Of a stretch of DNA of 64,000 nucleotides, positions 12,573 to 22,619 are shown in pieces. Below the pieces are notes generated by a model. It ran no database searches and was not told the origin of the DNA. It worked only from the letters and a program-made list of their open reading frames with translations. Position numbers and translations under genes: made by a program. The stretch lies in contig JAMJFZ010001815.1 of the NCBI GenBank assembly GCA_026225945.1, positions 728,001 through 792,000 on the forward strand, read 5' to 3'. The DNA comes from Cricetomys ansorgei. Lineage: Eukaryota; Chordata; Mammalia; Rodentia; Nesomyidae. Each line of letters begins with the position of its first letter. Positions within the stretch are counted from its first letter, which is position 1.

Positions 12573-13147
12573 CTGTACTCTTGTACACTGCAGTGGGCCA
12601 CACTACTTAATCAGGTTGGCTAATCTGCTAAGACATCTGTGGGACCCAGGACGCCACTTCACTAGTGACAGTGTCATGTCACCGTCTTCTGCCGTCCATC
12701 TGGCCGAGGAGGTAAACAGGGGCTCCTGGGTTATTTTCGGGGGGAGCAATTCCAGCACCACTTTACCCTAGCTTCATGAAGCTTGATCCAATTCAGAGTT
12801 TTCACAGAGGTTTCTTCACAGACCACAGCCCTTTTCTTCAGCCTCCAGCCCTGTCTTTCCCTGAAGTTAGGTGGGTGACAGTACCAACCCTCTGGTAAGC
12901 TACTTTTCTCCCTAGAACACTCACTCTGAAGGTATGAAGGGTCCCCAACACCAGCCACCTCCTGAAGCCTCCAAACTCATTCTTACTTCTGTGACATTGT
13001 TAGTATTTGAGGAAACTGTCTGGAACCAGGAACAAAGGCCAAAGTCACGTCTTAATATAGTTTGGGAAAATTCCTAGGGATGGTTAGCCTTGTGAAGGAA
13101 GGAGTTCTGAGGCTACAATATAGATGAACCCACAAGACCTTACCATC

Positions 13148-13179
<32 letters not shown>

Positions 13180-13672
13180 GTGTGTGCATGTGTGTGCATG
13201 TGTGCGTGTGTGCATGTGTGTGTGTATGTATGTGTGTGTGCGTGTATGTGTGTGCGTGTGTGTGTGTATGTATGTGCATGTGTGTGTGTGCATGTGTGTG
13301 TATGTATGTGTGTGTGCGTGTGTGTGTGTGCGTGTGTGTGTGTGTGCGTGTATGTATGTGCGTGTGTGTGTGTGTGTGCATGTGTGTGTGTGCGTGTATG
13401 TGTGTGTGTATGTGTGTGTGTATGTATGTGTGTGTGTGTATGTGTATGTATGTGTGCATGTGTGTGTATATGTGTGTGTGTGCATGTGTGTGTGTGTGTG
13501 CATGTGTGCATGTGTGTGTATGTATGTATGTGTGTGTATGTGTGTGCGTGTATGTGTGTGTATGTGTGTGTGTGTATGTGTGTGTGTATGTGTGTGTGTT
13601 TATGTGTGCATGTGTGTGTATGTGTGTGCGTGTGTGCGTGTATGTATGTGTGTGTGCGTGTATGTATGTATG
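13148..13672 (+). repeat. Long compound (TG)n / TGTATG / TGCATG microsatellite
   Basis: About 525 bases of alternating purine-pyrimidine sequence, TG with frequent CG, CA and TA variants. It produces open frames on both strands (Cys-Val and His-Thr repeats) that are artefacts. It has Z-DNA potential. Confidence 0.97.
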
Positions 13673-13718
13673 CACGTGCTGTATAGCTACAGTTAGAACT
13701 TATAAAATTATGTATTTA

Positions 13719-13882
13719 AGCTGGGTGGTGGTGGCATACACTTTTGATCCCAGCAGAGGCAGAGGCAGGGGAGGCAGATCTTCGTGAGTCCGAGGCGAGC
13801 CTTGTCTACAGAGTGAGTTCCAGGACAGCCAGAGTTACAACAGAGAAACCTTGTCTTGAAAACAAAACAAAACAAAATAAAT
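13719..13882 (+). mobile_element. B1 SINE
   Basis: AGCTGGGTGGTGGTGGCATA, CCAGCAGAGGCAGAGGCAGG, and GTGAGTTCCAGGACAGCC, with an AAAC-rich tail. Shows the GAGTTACAACAGAGAA variant. Confidence 0.92.
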
Positions 13883-14814
13883 CTTCATTTAGGAAATCCT
13901 CAGGGGAGAACAGTTATGTCCATGTCAAGGGGCACTGGAGTCCCGGAAAGGCAGAAGCGAGTGGAGCCAGAATAACTGAAGACCTGGGTGGCAACTGGTG
14001 CACATAGCGCCTTGGGTCTGTGATCACGAAGTGAGTGAGGGGATGAGCAGGGGACCAGAGACACGGCTCTCGCACAGAAGAGAAGTCCAAGACACTTACG
14101 TATTTGCTTGCTTACTCCCTCACATGGGGGTGGGTAGTGACTTCCTAGGGGCAGGAATGGGGTGGTAGCTGATCGCAGAGCAGCACAGGTGATCCAAGCA
14201 GACGGCGTGGATGACAGTCTATCCTGGCAGGCATGAGGGTGGCTTCTGCAGGCCAGCACCATAGTCACAGAAAGTAGAATCCAGCCAAAGGGGGACAAAA
14301 CACCTGCCCAGATGGACTCTGAGCCATCAAGGCCACCAAAGGAAAGAACGTCTGAGATACTGTTACAGCCAAGTGGAGCCCAGGGGAACATTAGACCAAT
14401 ATGTGGTGTTCTGGGACAGGACACCAAGTCAAGTAAAGACAGCAAACCTGGATGAGCTTCAGTTACTGAAACAGTAGATTCCTGGGAGGGTGGTACCAGG
14501 CAGTGCTGGGGTATAATGTGACTTTGGATAAGCCATATGCTTCATAGGCTGGGACATGTGGATCGGATTCTGACTGAGTTCCTCTACACCCAGACCCCAG
14601 ACCCCAGACTACTTTGTAAATTGGCCCAAGGTATATTCCTAGCCCTGGGCCATCGATGGGGCACAGAGCTGTTATAGCTGCTCCCATCTTATGTCTCAGC
14701 TATGATGTACAAAACGACGAGAACATCGTTCCCTGAAGGAAGGGAGTCTGGGGGAGAGCCTCGCAGAGGGCTGGGGGGCGTTGCTGCTCACTCTGGGAGG
14801 TACTTCAGAGAGAG

Positions 14815-15010
14815 AGTGGCCGGAATAACCACATTTAACCCATCATAATGTAGAGAGTTTTGTTATGAAAAACACCAGAAAGCCATTAATGTAAATCATG
14901 AAATATTCATCAAGGAAGTCACTTAAATGTCTTGTGTTCCCAGAAGTGGCGCTGGGTTCTTCCTGCATCCGGGCGCCAAACACCAGCTACTGAAAATCTT
15001 CCTAGGCATT
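14815..15010. promoter_or_regulatory. Candidate conserved non-coding element
   Basis: Repeat-free AT-rich block with GAATAACCACATTTAACC, GCCATTAATGTAAATCATG and AAATATTCATC. Inference from composition and motifs. Confidence 0.35.
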
Positions 15011-15209
15011 AGCGCTGAACTAGAAGCCATAGCTCATACCACAGGTGGTGGCCCCTGCACCCTGGCTTACCCAGTGGGCATGGGGTGGTGTGGTGGGGGC
15101 CATGACCATCATTTGCTCCCATGTGTCACTGTGAGTGACCGTTGCCGCACCAGAAATCCCCTAGATCAACACACATCCCTGCTTGAGAACAGTAAGAAAG
15201 GCAGGGCAT

Positions 15210-15348
15210 GGGCTGGAGAGATAAATCAGCTAGTCAAGGCATTTGCTGCTCTTTCAGAGGACCTGGGTTCAGTTTCCAGCAACCACATGGCTGCTTGCAA
15301 CCACCCTTAACTCCAGGTCCAGGATACTTTTCATTAGGCCTCCATGGG

Positions 15349-15390
<42 letters not shown>

Positions 15391-15437
15391 CAGGCAAAAA
15401 ACTCATAGCTAAAAATAAAAATAAGTAAGTCTTTTAA
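15210..15437 (+). mobile_element. B2 SINE with internal GC/CA microsatellite
   Basis: GGCTGGAGAGATAAATCAGC and TGGGTTCAGTTTCC mark the head. The body carries (GC)4 followed by (AC)n at 15350-15387, then an A-rich tail. Confidence 0.88.
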
Positions 15438-15450
15438 GAAGAGAGCATGA

Positions 15451-15615
15451 AGCTGGGCAGCGGTGGCACACGCCTTTAATCCCAGCACTCCGGAGGCAGA
15501 GGCAGGTGAAACTCTTTGAGTTTGAGGCCAGCCTGGTCTACAGAGTGAGTTCCAGGACAGCCAGAGTTACAACAGAGAAACCTGTCTTGAAGACAAATAA
15601 ACAAACAAAAACAAC
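15451..15615 (+). mobile_element. B1 SINE with target-site duplication
   Basis: A near full-length B1 with the GAGTTACAACAGAG variant and an ACAAACAAA tail. It is flanked by AAGAGAGCATGA (15439-15450) and AAGAGGGCATGA (15616-15627), a 12-base duplication with one mismatch, inserted at the tail of the preceding B2. Confidence 0.92.
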
Positions 15616-16704
15616 AAGAGGGCATGAAGGTGTGAGGGGTTGGGGACATATCTGGAAGGAGTTGAGGGGAACGGGCCTGGGAAATGGAGGTCTAGTTATC
15701 TTTGGATGTTGTCCTTGTCAGTGGCAAAAGGGTGTGGTAAAATTTCCCAGGATTCCCCAGGACTTTGCCCTTCCAGCTGGGTACTCACAAGGTTCCTTTG
15801 ATGAAGGACACAGGGACAAGCCTCCTGGGGCTATGCAAGGACACCAGCCCAATAAAGGGAAGGAGTGTGCTGGGTGGCCCTGCAGGACAGGTAGTCCCCA
15901 GTGGGGCCCCAGGAAGCCTGGGTCTCATCCTCCCGTGTACCACAGTATCCCAGAGAAGGCTGATCCTCATCTTTGGGCTTCTTGACTCTCTCCATGTTCC
16001 CAGGAGTTTCCTGGGACTCAGGCTCTCAGAGCCTAGCCAGGGCAGGAAGGTCCAGATGACTGGGACTGGAAGTGGGGGAGCTGTGGCTCCTATTCCTTTG
16101 CTTGAGAGCACCTGGCCCAAGGCTTCCCACCTGGGGTAGTGGAACCCCCTAGGAGAGCTTGCCATCTGTGTCAAAAGGGAGGCAGAGGGAATGCTTCTGA
16201 AGGCGAAGGCCTGCTACTGGCAATTCACATCCAGGAATCAAGATGCTAAAGACCACTGCACACACAACAGCCTCACCCCATAAAGGACCCTCTACCCACA
16301 GTGCTGCAGTGACAAACCACTATAAGTCCCACAAAGCCCATTTCAGGGAAGAGCACGTAGCCCTGCTGAAAGGCAGGCTTTTGGAGGCCCTAGGCTCTCA
16401 GATTCCCAGTGACATGGGTCCAGAGATGGTTAAAGACACTTGTTACAGTGACACTTTGGTCCCATCATTTCCATGGGTGCAGCCCACTCATCTGCACAGA
16501 CAGAGCTGACTCCTAATTGGCAGCTATGAAGCTGACCAGATGCCTGGAGTCTCAGGCCTGTCAGACCAAACTCTGACTACCAGCAAGAGGGCACAGTGGG
16601 CCCACAGGGTATACACGAGCACCCTCTTCTTCCCGCTTCCTTCTTCATCACTCCTTCATTCCTTCATTCGTTCCTTCCCCTCCCCTTCCACCCCCCCCCG
16701 TCTT

Positions 16705-16866
16705 TCTTTTTTTTTCAGACAGGGTCATGCTATGTAGCCCAAGCTGCCTTGGAATTTACTATATGGACCAGGCTGTCCTGGAAATTGCAGTAATCCTCCT
16801 GTCTCTGTCTCCCTGGAAATTGCAGCGATCTTTCTGTTTCTGACTCCCAAGTTTTGGGTTACAGGC
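16705..16866 (-). mobile_element. B1-type SINE with internal partial duplication
   Basis: Antisense B1 (TTTTTTTTCAGACAGGGTC, TATGTAGCCCAAGCTG). The block CCTGGAAATTGCAGTAATC / CCTGGAAATTGCAGCGATC occurs twice, about 35 bases apart. Confidence 0.75.
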
Positions 16867-17027
16867 CTGTCAGCATCCCCAGGTAAGAACCTTGCCCTTC
16901 ACACAACCTCTGTACTTCTGTGCTACCATCCTGACACATTCCACAGGAAGCTGTTCTCTTGGGACCCCTCGTGTGCAGGGTGGGTCTATGCCGTAGCCTT
17001 CCGCAGGACTTACATATTCTTTCTTTT

Positions 17028-17093
17028 TTTTCCAGAGTTGACCAAACTCAGGCAATCTTTTAACCTCTGGGCTAAACCCCCAGATCCTCATCT
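17028..17093 (-). mobile_element. Degraded ID/tRNA-derived SINE fragment
   Basis: The reverse complement reads GGGGGTTTAGCCCAGAGGTT and a short B-box-like GAGTTTGGTCAACTC, ending in an A-rich tail. Confidence 0.45.
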
Positions 17094-18129
17094 ACTCTTT
17101 CTAAACAGTCAAGAGCAAAAGTGGTGACCACCCACTGGCACACAGGCGCACTGGGGATGTGGAGGGCACAGTGGGACCTGGAGGTGGAGTCTGGGCGAGG
17201 GGGAGGGGCCTAGCTCTGAACCTGAGGGCTCTGTGATAGGCACTACCCTGGGTGAGTCACAAGGCAAGGTGAGGGAGACTTGTCTGGGGACAGAGGGTGA
17301 GGAGCCCCACACATCTGGTAGCAAATGGAATTTGAAGGTTGGGAAAAGAGGTTTTCTCCAGACAGGCTAGAAAGAAGCAGCAGCCATGAAGATAGTGCTA
17401 GGAGGGGTAGGGTCAGGTGGCCCACCTCTGCGTTGCCACTCTCTTTGGAAGCATCTTGGAAAGCATTCCTATGCACAAGGACAGTCAGGGAAGGACATCA
17501 CGAAATCTCCTTTTTCACTCACTGTGAATTTAGTGAATTGCTATGGTTTATGGGGCGCTTGGACTGGCCTACAATTGCCTTAAACGGTAGAAACGGCCCT
17601 GGGATGTTGCTCCAGGGAGGCTGCAGGAGACTCTACTGCTTCATTTAGTTCTGGGGTACCACCATTTTCTACCAGCACAAAACAGAAGATTGACATCAGG
17701 CCAGACCCTTGGTCTTTGCCTTTTCACTTTGGAGACAGAAGGGAGATGCAGGCAGTCCACCTTGGTGTTCCGTCCTGGTTCCAGACAGAAAAGTCTGTGG
17801 AGGTCATGGTTACATGAGACTAGCCTGCACCAGAGGTAGGATTTGAATCAGTGTCTGTGCTGGCCTGGGGTCAAGTTTCCAATCCTGCACTCCAACCACA
17901 GAAGCAAGACACAGGGCGACTGCCAAGTTCCAGACACTAAAGAATGGCCAGCATCCCCTGTGCTGAGGGATGGGTAGCCTGCCTGCTCTTGGCTCCATCA
18001 AACTGATAGTCCTCAAAGCTGACAGAGCAGCAAGATGACCTGGCGTCCCTCTGATCCCTTGAGGAAGGAGCAGGGCTCCGCTGATCAGTTGAAGGCCTAG
18101 CTCCCGGATGACTGGAATGGTGGCTGCCA

Positions 18130-18430
18130 TCTCATTATTTTGGGAGCTGGGAAATTACTATTCATGACAGTAAACTTAAAAATGAAATAATAAGTCTGTC
18201 CTTTTAAAAAGCAAATTGCAGTGTCGGAATATTCATGAGCTGTGACTTCATGGGAAATGGCAGCCGCCGGGAGATTATCATTTGGTTAAGTCAGCAGCAG
18301 AGGAACTTAGGGAAATGTGCTTGTCAGTCTGAGGAGATGGTGATTAATACTTCCTGTTTGCGGCCCCTTAACGGGTGCATTTTAATGTAATAATTAATTA
18401 ACCTTGGGGATCATTCACATTTCACAGCTC
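18130..18430. promoter_or_regulatory. Candidate conserved non-coding element
   Basis: Repeat-free block with TATTCATGA twice (18160, 18232; octamer-like), TAATAATTAATTAACC (18388), GTGATTAATAC and AGCCGCCGGGAG. Same style as 8745-9545. Inference from composition and motifs only. Confidence 0.45.
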
Positions 18431-19561
18431 CCAATGCTGTGGCTGCAGGGGGGCAAAGCAGCCTCTTTCTGCCTGGTTCCTGTCCACCCTGGCACTGGAT
18501 CCTTAGGACTGACCTCCCGAGGAGCTGAGAGGTCAAGCTTGAGGCCAGATCCCACAGAAAGGGGGGGGGGGCTTGTGTGTGGAGGAGGGGTGCTATAGAC
18601 AGGACAGGGGACAGGAACACGATCCTGCGTTAGTAATTGCTCGTGGCCTCTCCGTCGGTGCCCCAAGTTGGGGGTCCCTGGGCTTATGTCCACTTGGAAC
18701 CTTAGGATGTCTCTCTGCAGGAGAGGGTCTTTGTAAATCTATTGGTTTAGGGTCTCAGATGAATTTGGGTGGCACTGAATCCAGCAATGGGCGTCCTTAT
18801 AAGAGGAGAGAAGACCAAGAGGCAGAGGGAAGGGCCAGTGATTTGAGCCAAGGTTAATGATGGCAGGACCGAGGAGCCACTGGGAGCTGGCAGGGGCCAA
18901 TCCTACCGGGAACTCGATGTTGACTACTGACCTCCCGCACAGGGGAGAAGGCATTTCTGTAGTTTCAAGCCACAGACTCCCTCATGAAACTGTAGCTATC
19001 CTAGGACACCCTACCCGTGGTCAACCATGGTGGCTGGTGTTGGTGCAGCTCAAGGAAGCCTTGAGGGGGGAGATGGGAGCTCTTTAGGAGCTCGATCAGA
19101 GGACCTGGTGTTGGCTTTTGCAGTGAGCAGGACAAGTGGCCAAAAGCCAGTTGTCTCCTTCCTTTAGGTCTAAGTGTCTCCCGTTGCAAAGTGTTAAACC
19201 AAAGATACACTTCTCAAGATGAACGCCCTCAGTGTACCCTAAGGGAGCATGGAAGCTGAAAAGCCTGCCCTCCTATGTCCTTTGCCTTTTGCCTGGAAAA
19301 TCTGTCATCCTTCATAGCCCGTTTCTAACACTCTCCTCTGGCAGTGCTACTCCTCAGTGCTCTGCACATCCCTCTCCTGCAAGCTGGCACTGATTCCAAA
19401 CAGCTCTCGCTTATACACATGCACTCACACACAAATGTGCACAAGCACATACAAAGCAGATACACATGTATGCATCCATATACATGCTCACACAGTGTGT
19501 ACGCTCAGGTCACAACACTCAGCCAACTTGCAAATACCTGTTCTCAGCTGGACGGCGGTTC

Positions 19562-19581
19562 ACCTGCGCCTTCTAGTGGCC
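19562..19581 (-). promoter_or_regulatory. Possible CTCF site
   Basis: The - strand reads GGCCACTAGAAGGCGCAGGT, matching the CTCF core CCASYAGRKGGCRS with one mismatch. Sequence match only. Confidence 0.35.
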
Positions 19582-21500
19582 TTCTGCAGGTACTGCAGTA
19601 GTATTCCTCTGTATAAAATTTGCAGCCTGGGAACTCTGTCCTGTTCATGGCCTGGCAGAAGCATCTGGGTCAGACTGTATGCCCGTTTTCAGGGAGACAT
19701 TTTCCAGACTGTCTAGCATAGCTAATGCCAACATAATATGTACACTGGCACTACACAGGGCTCAGTGGCTTGGGGCATGTCTCCCCAGGATGCTTGCCAG
19801 CGTAGGGCATGGGGAAGCCATGGGAGGGAGGTCCATGTTTCTGTCAGCCACCATGCAGGGATTCCAACCTCCTCCAGTGCTAGGGCTTGGTGCTAGGGCA
19901 AAAGCCAGTACCTGGTTGTGGCAGCCATCTCACTACAGGTCTCCAGCCAGGGCTGGTTCTTCCTGATCACAGCCCTCTCTGGCTCCCAGCTGGGCCCTGG
20001 GACCTGCCACACTCAGAGACACTGAGGTAGGGACCTGCCAGGCTCTGGGAGCACCCATCTGGATTGTTCTCTCCTTGAAAACCATATGGGTAGGAGGATG
20101 TCCCTAAGGGTGTAAGCAGTGTGGTAAGTTACAGGTTGCTCAGACCCTACTTGTCAAGATTAGTGGTCTGGGGTCTGGGGTAGGGGATCCAGTGTGAAGG
20201 TAGGAGTGGGTTTGCCTAGAGGACCCCAAGTAGTGTGACCTTGGGACTTTAGCCAGGTCCTCTTGGCCAGTGGAGGTTCTGAGAAAGCCCCAGGAAGCCT
20301 TCTGTAGATTCGTTTCCTTCCTGAAGTGGTTAAAGCTGAGTTCAGTTGCTTTAATTAAGAGCCTTCAGAGCCTTGTCTGTCTTACCCCAGAAACACAGGC
20401 TCTACCAGCCAGGGAGCTCTGCTCAACCTTTCCCTGTTGTACCCCCGGCATAAATAGCAGGTACTCAATAAGCATTGACTTCCTACATGGGCAGGTGGAG
20501 AGGGAGCAGCACATTTTCGGAAGCAGAGACTGGGATCGGGCAAGGTGCAGAATGGCACCAGGTCAGGGAGAAGCTGCGTCTCCATGAAGAAAAAAAGCCC
20601 CATGCGTGAGTCAGGCTGCCGAATAGGAGGAGAACCAGGTGGGTGCTCTCTTGAATACTACATGAGCACCCACATAGCTTAGCCATACCAAGAGCGCTGT
20701 GACCTCCAGAAGGCTTCTGTAGCAAGGCTGAATTGGGAGGTTGGACAGCCCAGCATTCTTCAGAGGGTTCTGAGTGTTATCTGTGTTCACATGGAAGCCT
20801 GGGTCTGGTGGAGAAGGGGACACGTTGTCTCCCACTGGGAAGGGATAACAGACATACATTGCAAAGATCACTGGTCTCCACAATTCCTCCTGCTCACTAT
20901 ATCCTCCTGGGAATCCTGGAGAGTCAGATTTAGCACATGGAAGGGACTTGTCCCATGTCCCCCGTGGGCACTCCCTCCAGAATCTCCAGTGGTCGGGTAC
21001 TCATACTGATTTTCAGCTCTGTGGAAATACTTTGCCAACACTCTCACTGTGCAAAACAGTAGCCCAGGGAAGGCAGCCATGACAGGCTTCCAGGAGAAAG
21101 AGGCTCTAAGGCCTGAAGAATGGGCTGAGTTGTCCAGGCTTTAGATAAAGAACAAGGGGTTAGTTGGGGGAGAGGCCTGGTTGAAGACCAGCTGGAGGAG
21201 TTTCAGAGCTTCTCCCCCTGAGTCCTATTGCTTAGTTCTTGGACCATTTGGCAAGACTCAGATTTGTGTCAGGAACTTTTACCTGCATGGACTTGTGGAC
21301 AGGAGACCCTAGAGCAGTGCAGCACACCCTGTATTATACTTGGCTAGAAATAGGTCCCATGAGCCCTCCTGGGCCTGTCCTAGGTCAGCAGGAACATTGT
21401 TCATGACAGGATCTCATGTACCCAAGGATAACTGGGAGCTTGGCTTGATCCTTCTACTCCTACTTCCGCAACAGCATACCCGGCTCAACGATAGTTATTA

Positions 21501-21686
21501 TTTGTTTTTTAATTTTAGAAGATTTATTTTGTGTTTTGTTTTCATGTACGTATTAACATTACAGGCATGCCATTGGAAATCAGAAGAGGGCTTCTGGTCT
21601 CCAGGATGGTTGTGAGCCACAACCACAAAGCCAGTTCTGGGAACCAAAGCAGCAAGTGATCCTAACCATTGGGCCATCTCCAGCCT
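21501..21686 (-). mobile_element. B2 SINE
   Basis: Antisense B2: a T/A-rich start (tail), CATTGGAAATCAGAAGAGGG, GGTTGTGAGCCACAACCAC, and GGGCCATCTCCAGCC at its head. Confidence 0.85.
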
Positions 21687-21687
21687 G

Positions 21688-21733
<46 letters not shown>

Positions 21734-21739
21734 GTGTGT
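21688..21739 (+). repeat. (TG)n microsatellite
   Basis: About 25 TG units with one CG, between a B2 and a B4 element. Confidence 0.95.
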
Positions 21740-21759
21740 ACGTTTATATGTGTTTTATG

Positions 21760-21945
21760 AAGGCTTTCATGCATTCTATGGTGGCCCTGAACTCATTTTT
21801 TGGTCAAAGATGACCTTTCTGACCCTTCTGGTTCTGCCTTCAGGTGCTAGGATTATGAACACATGCCAGGTTTCTGCGGTGCTGGGGATCAAATCCAGGT
21901 CTTCGTGTGTGCTAGACTACTCACTGTGACACGTTACTAGCTCCC
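21760..21945 (-). mobile_element. B4-type SINE
   Basis: Antisense B1-like half (CCTTCAGGTGCTAGGATTAT) joined to a tRNA-like half (GTGCTGGGGATCAAATCCAG). Its head is about 100 bases before the UBAC1 CpG island. Confidence 0.7.
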
Positions 21946-22039
21946 TGACTCAGACGTTTCGTATTTTTTTTCCTGCCAACTCTGAGATCATGTGTGCTTG
22001 ACTCTGTGGGCCTTTTCAATTCCAACAGGCGCCAGCAAA

Positions 22040-22481
22040 AGTATCAACGCTGGCGGTGCTCAAGGAAAGAGGCGGGTGGCGGACTACAACTCCCGGTATG
22101 CACCCGACCCGCCTCACGCACTTTGGTGGGAACGACAACTCCCGGCGTGCCTCGGCGTACCTTACGTATTTCCGGCGCGGCGGCGGGAGGTGAGCGCCTA
22201 TCAGAGAAACCACATCTCCCGGCATGCCCTTGGGCGCCCCTTACGCACTTCCGGCGCAGCTGCGACAGCGCGCCCCCGGCGGCTACGGCTACGGCGGCAG
22301 TGGCAGCGAGGGGAGACTCCGGCCCCCTCAGTGACAAGCGGCCGAGCCCGCAGGAGCCGGGGCGGGGCGGCGGCGGCCAGCGAAGGAGCGCGCGGCGGCC
22401 CGGCCCCGCCCCTGCTCCGCCTGCCAGCCCGGGTGACCTTCACGGGTTCGGGCGGCGGGTTCAGGCCCGGGCAGCGGCGCG
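22040..22481 (+). promoter_or_regulatory. UBAC1: UBAC1 CpG-island promoter and 5' UTR
   Basis: The GC content and CpG density rise sharply here, and no TATA box is visible. Three diverged copies of an ACTACAACTCCCGGCATGC-like motif (22083, 22132, 22209) match the SBS motif bound by ZNF143 and THAP11. Each is followed 32-34 bases later by ACG(C/T)A-YTT, which in the last two copies continues into CCGGCGC, an ETS/GABP core. Such sites are typical of housekeeping promoters. The transcription start is not fixed by sequence and probably lies near the last module, about 22210-22300. Confidence 0.8.
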
Positions 22482-22619
22482 ATGTTTGTGCAGGAGGAGA
22501 AGATCTTCGCGGGCAAGGTGCTTCGGCTGCACATCTGCGCGGCCGACGGTACCGAGTGGCTGGAGGAGGCGACCGAGGACACGTCTGTGGAGAAGCTCAA
22601 GGAGCGCTGCCTCAAGCAC
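22482..22619 (+). CDS. UBAC1: UBAC1 exon 1, coding part (residues 1-46)
   Basis: The ATG at 22482 opens [19 protein letters not shown], the conserved UBAC1 N-terminus and start of the ubiquitin-like fold. The exon ends after a His codon, followed by the donor GTAAGG. The length of 138 nt leaves phase 0. Confidence 0.96.

Larger units (their letters stand above)
1..22039. other. Intergenic flank upstream of UBAC1
   Basis: In human the gene on this side of UBAC1 is NACC2, in the same orientation, some tens of kb away; none of it is recognisable here. Besides the repeats and candidate conserved blocks listed separately, the stretches 210-950, 1080-2680, 2770-4460, 6065-8380, 9550-11600, 11830-12390, 12580-13140, 13890-14810, 15630-16690, 17100-18125 and 18435-21490 are unique-looking, GC-rich, and lack a coding frame with family resemblance or paired splice sites. 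Confidence 0.75.

Noticed and set aside
13148..13672. Array-like repeats that might be taken for a CRISPR
   Set aside because: There are no constant repeats with unique spacers; it is a compound microsatellite in a mammalian genome.
13052..13787. Long open frames on both strands encoding His-Thr or Cys-Val repeats
   Set aside because: They are the direct translation of the TG/CA microsatellite and have no other coding sign.
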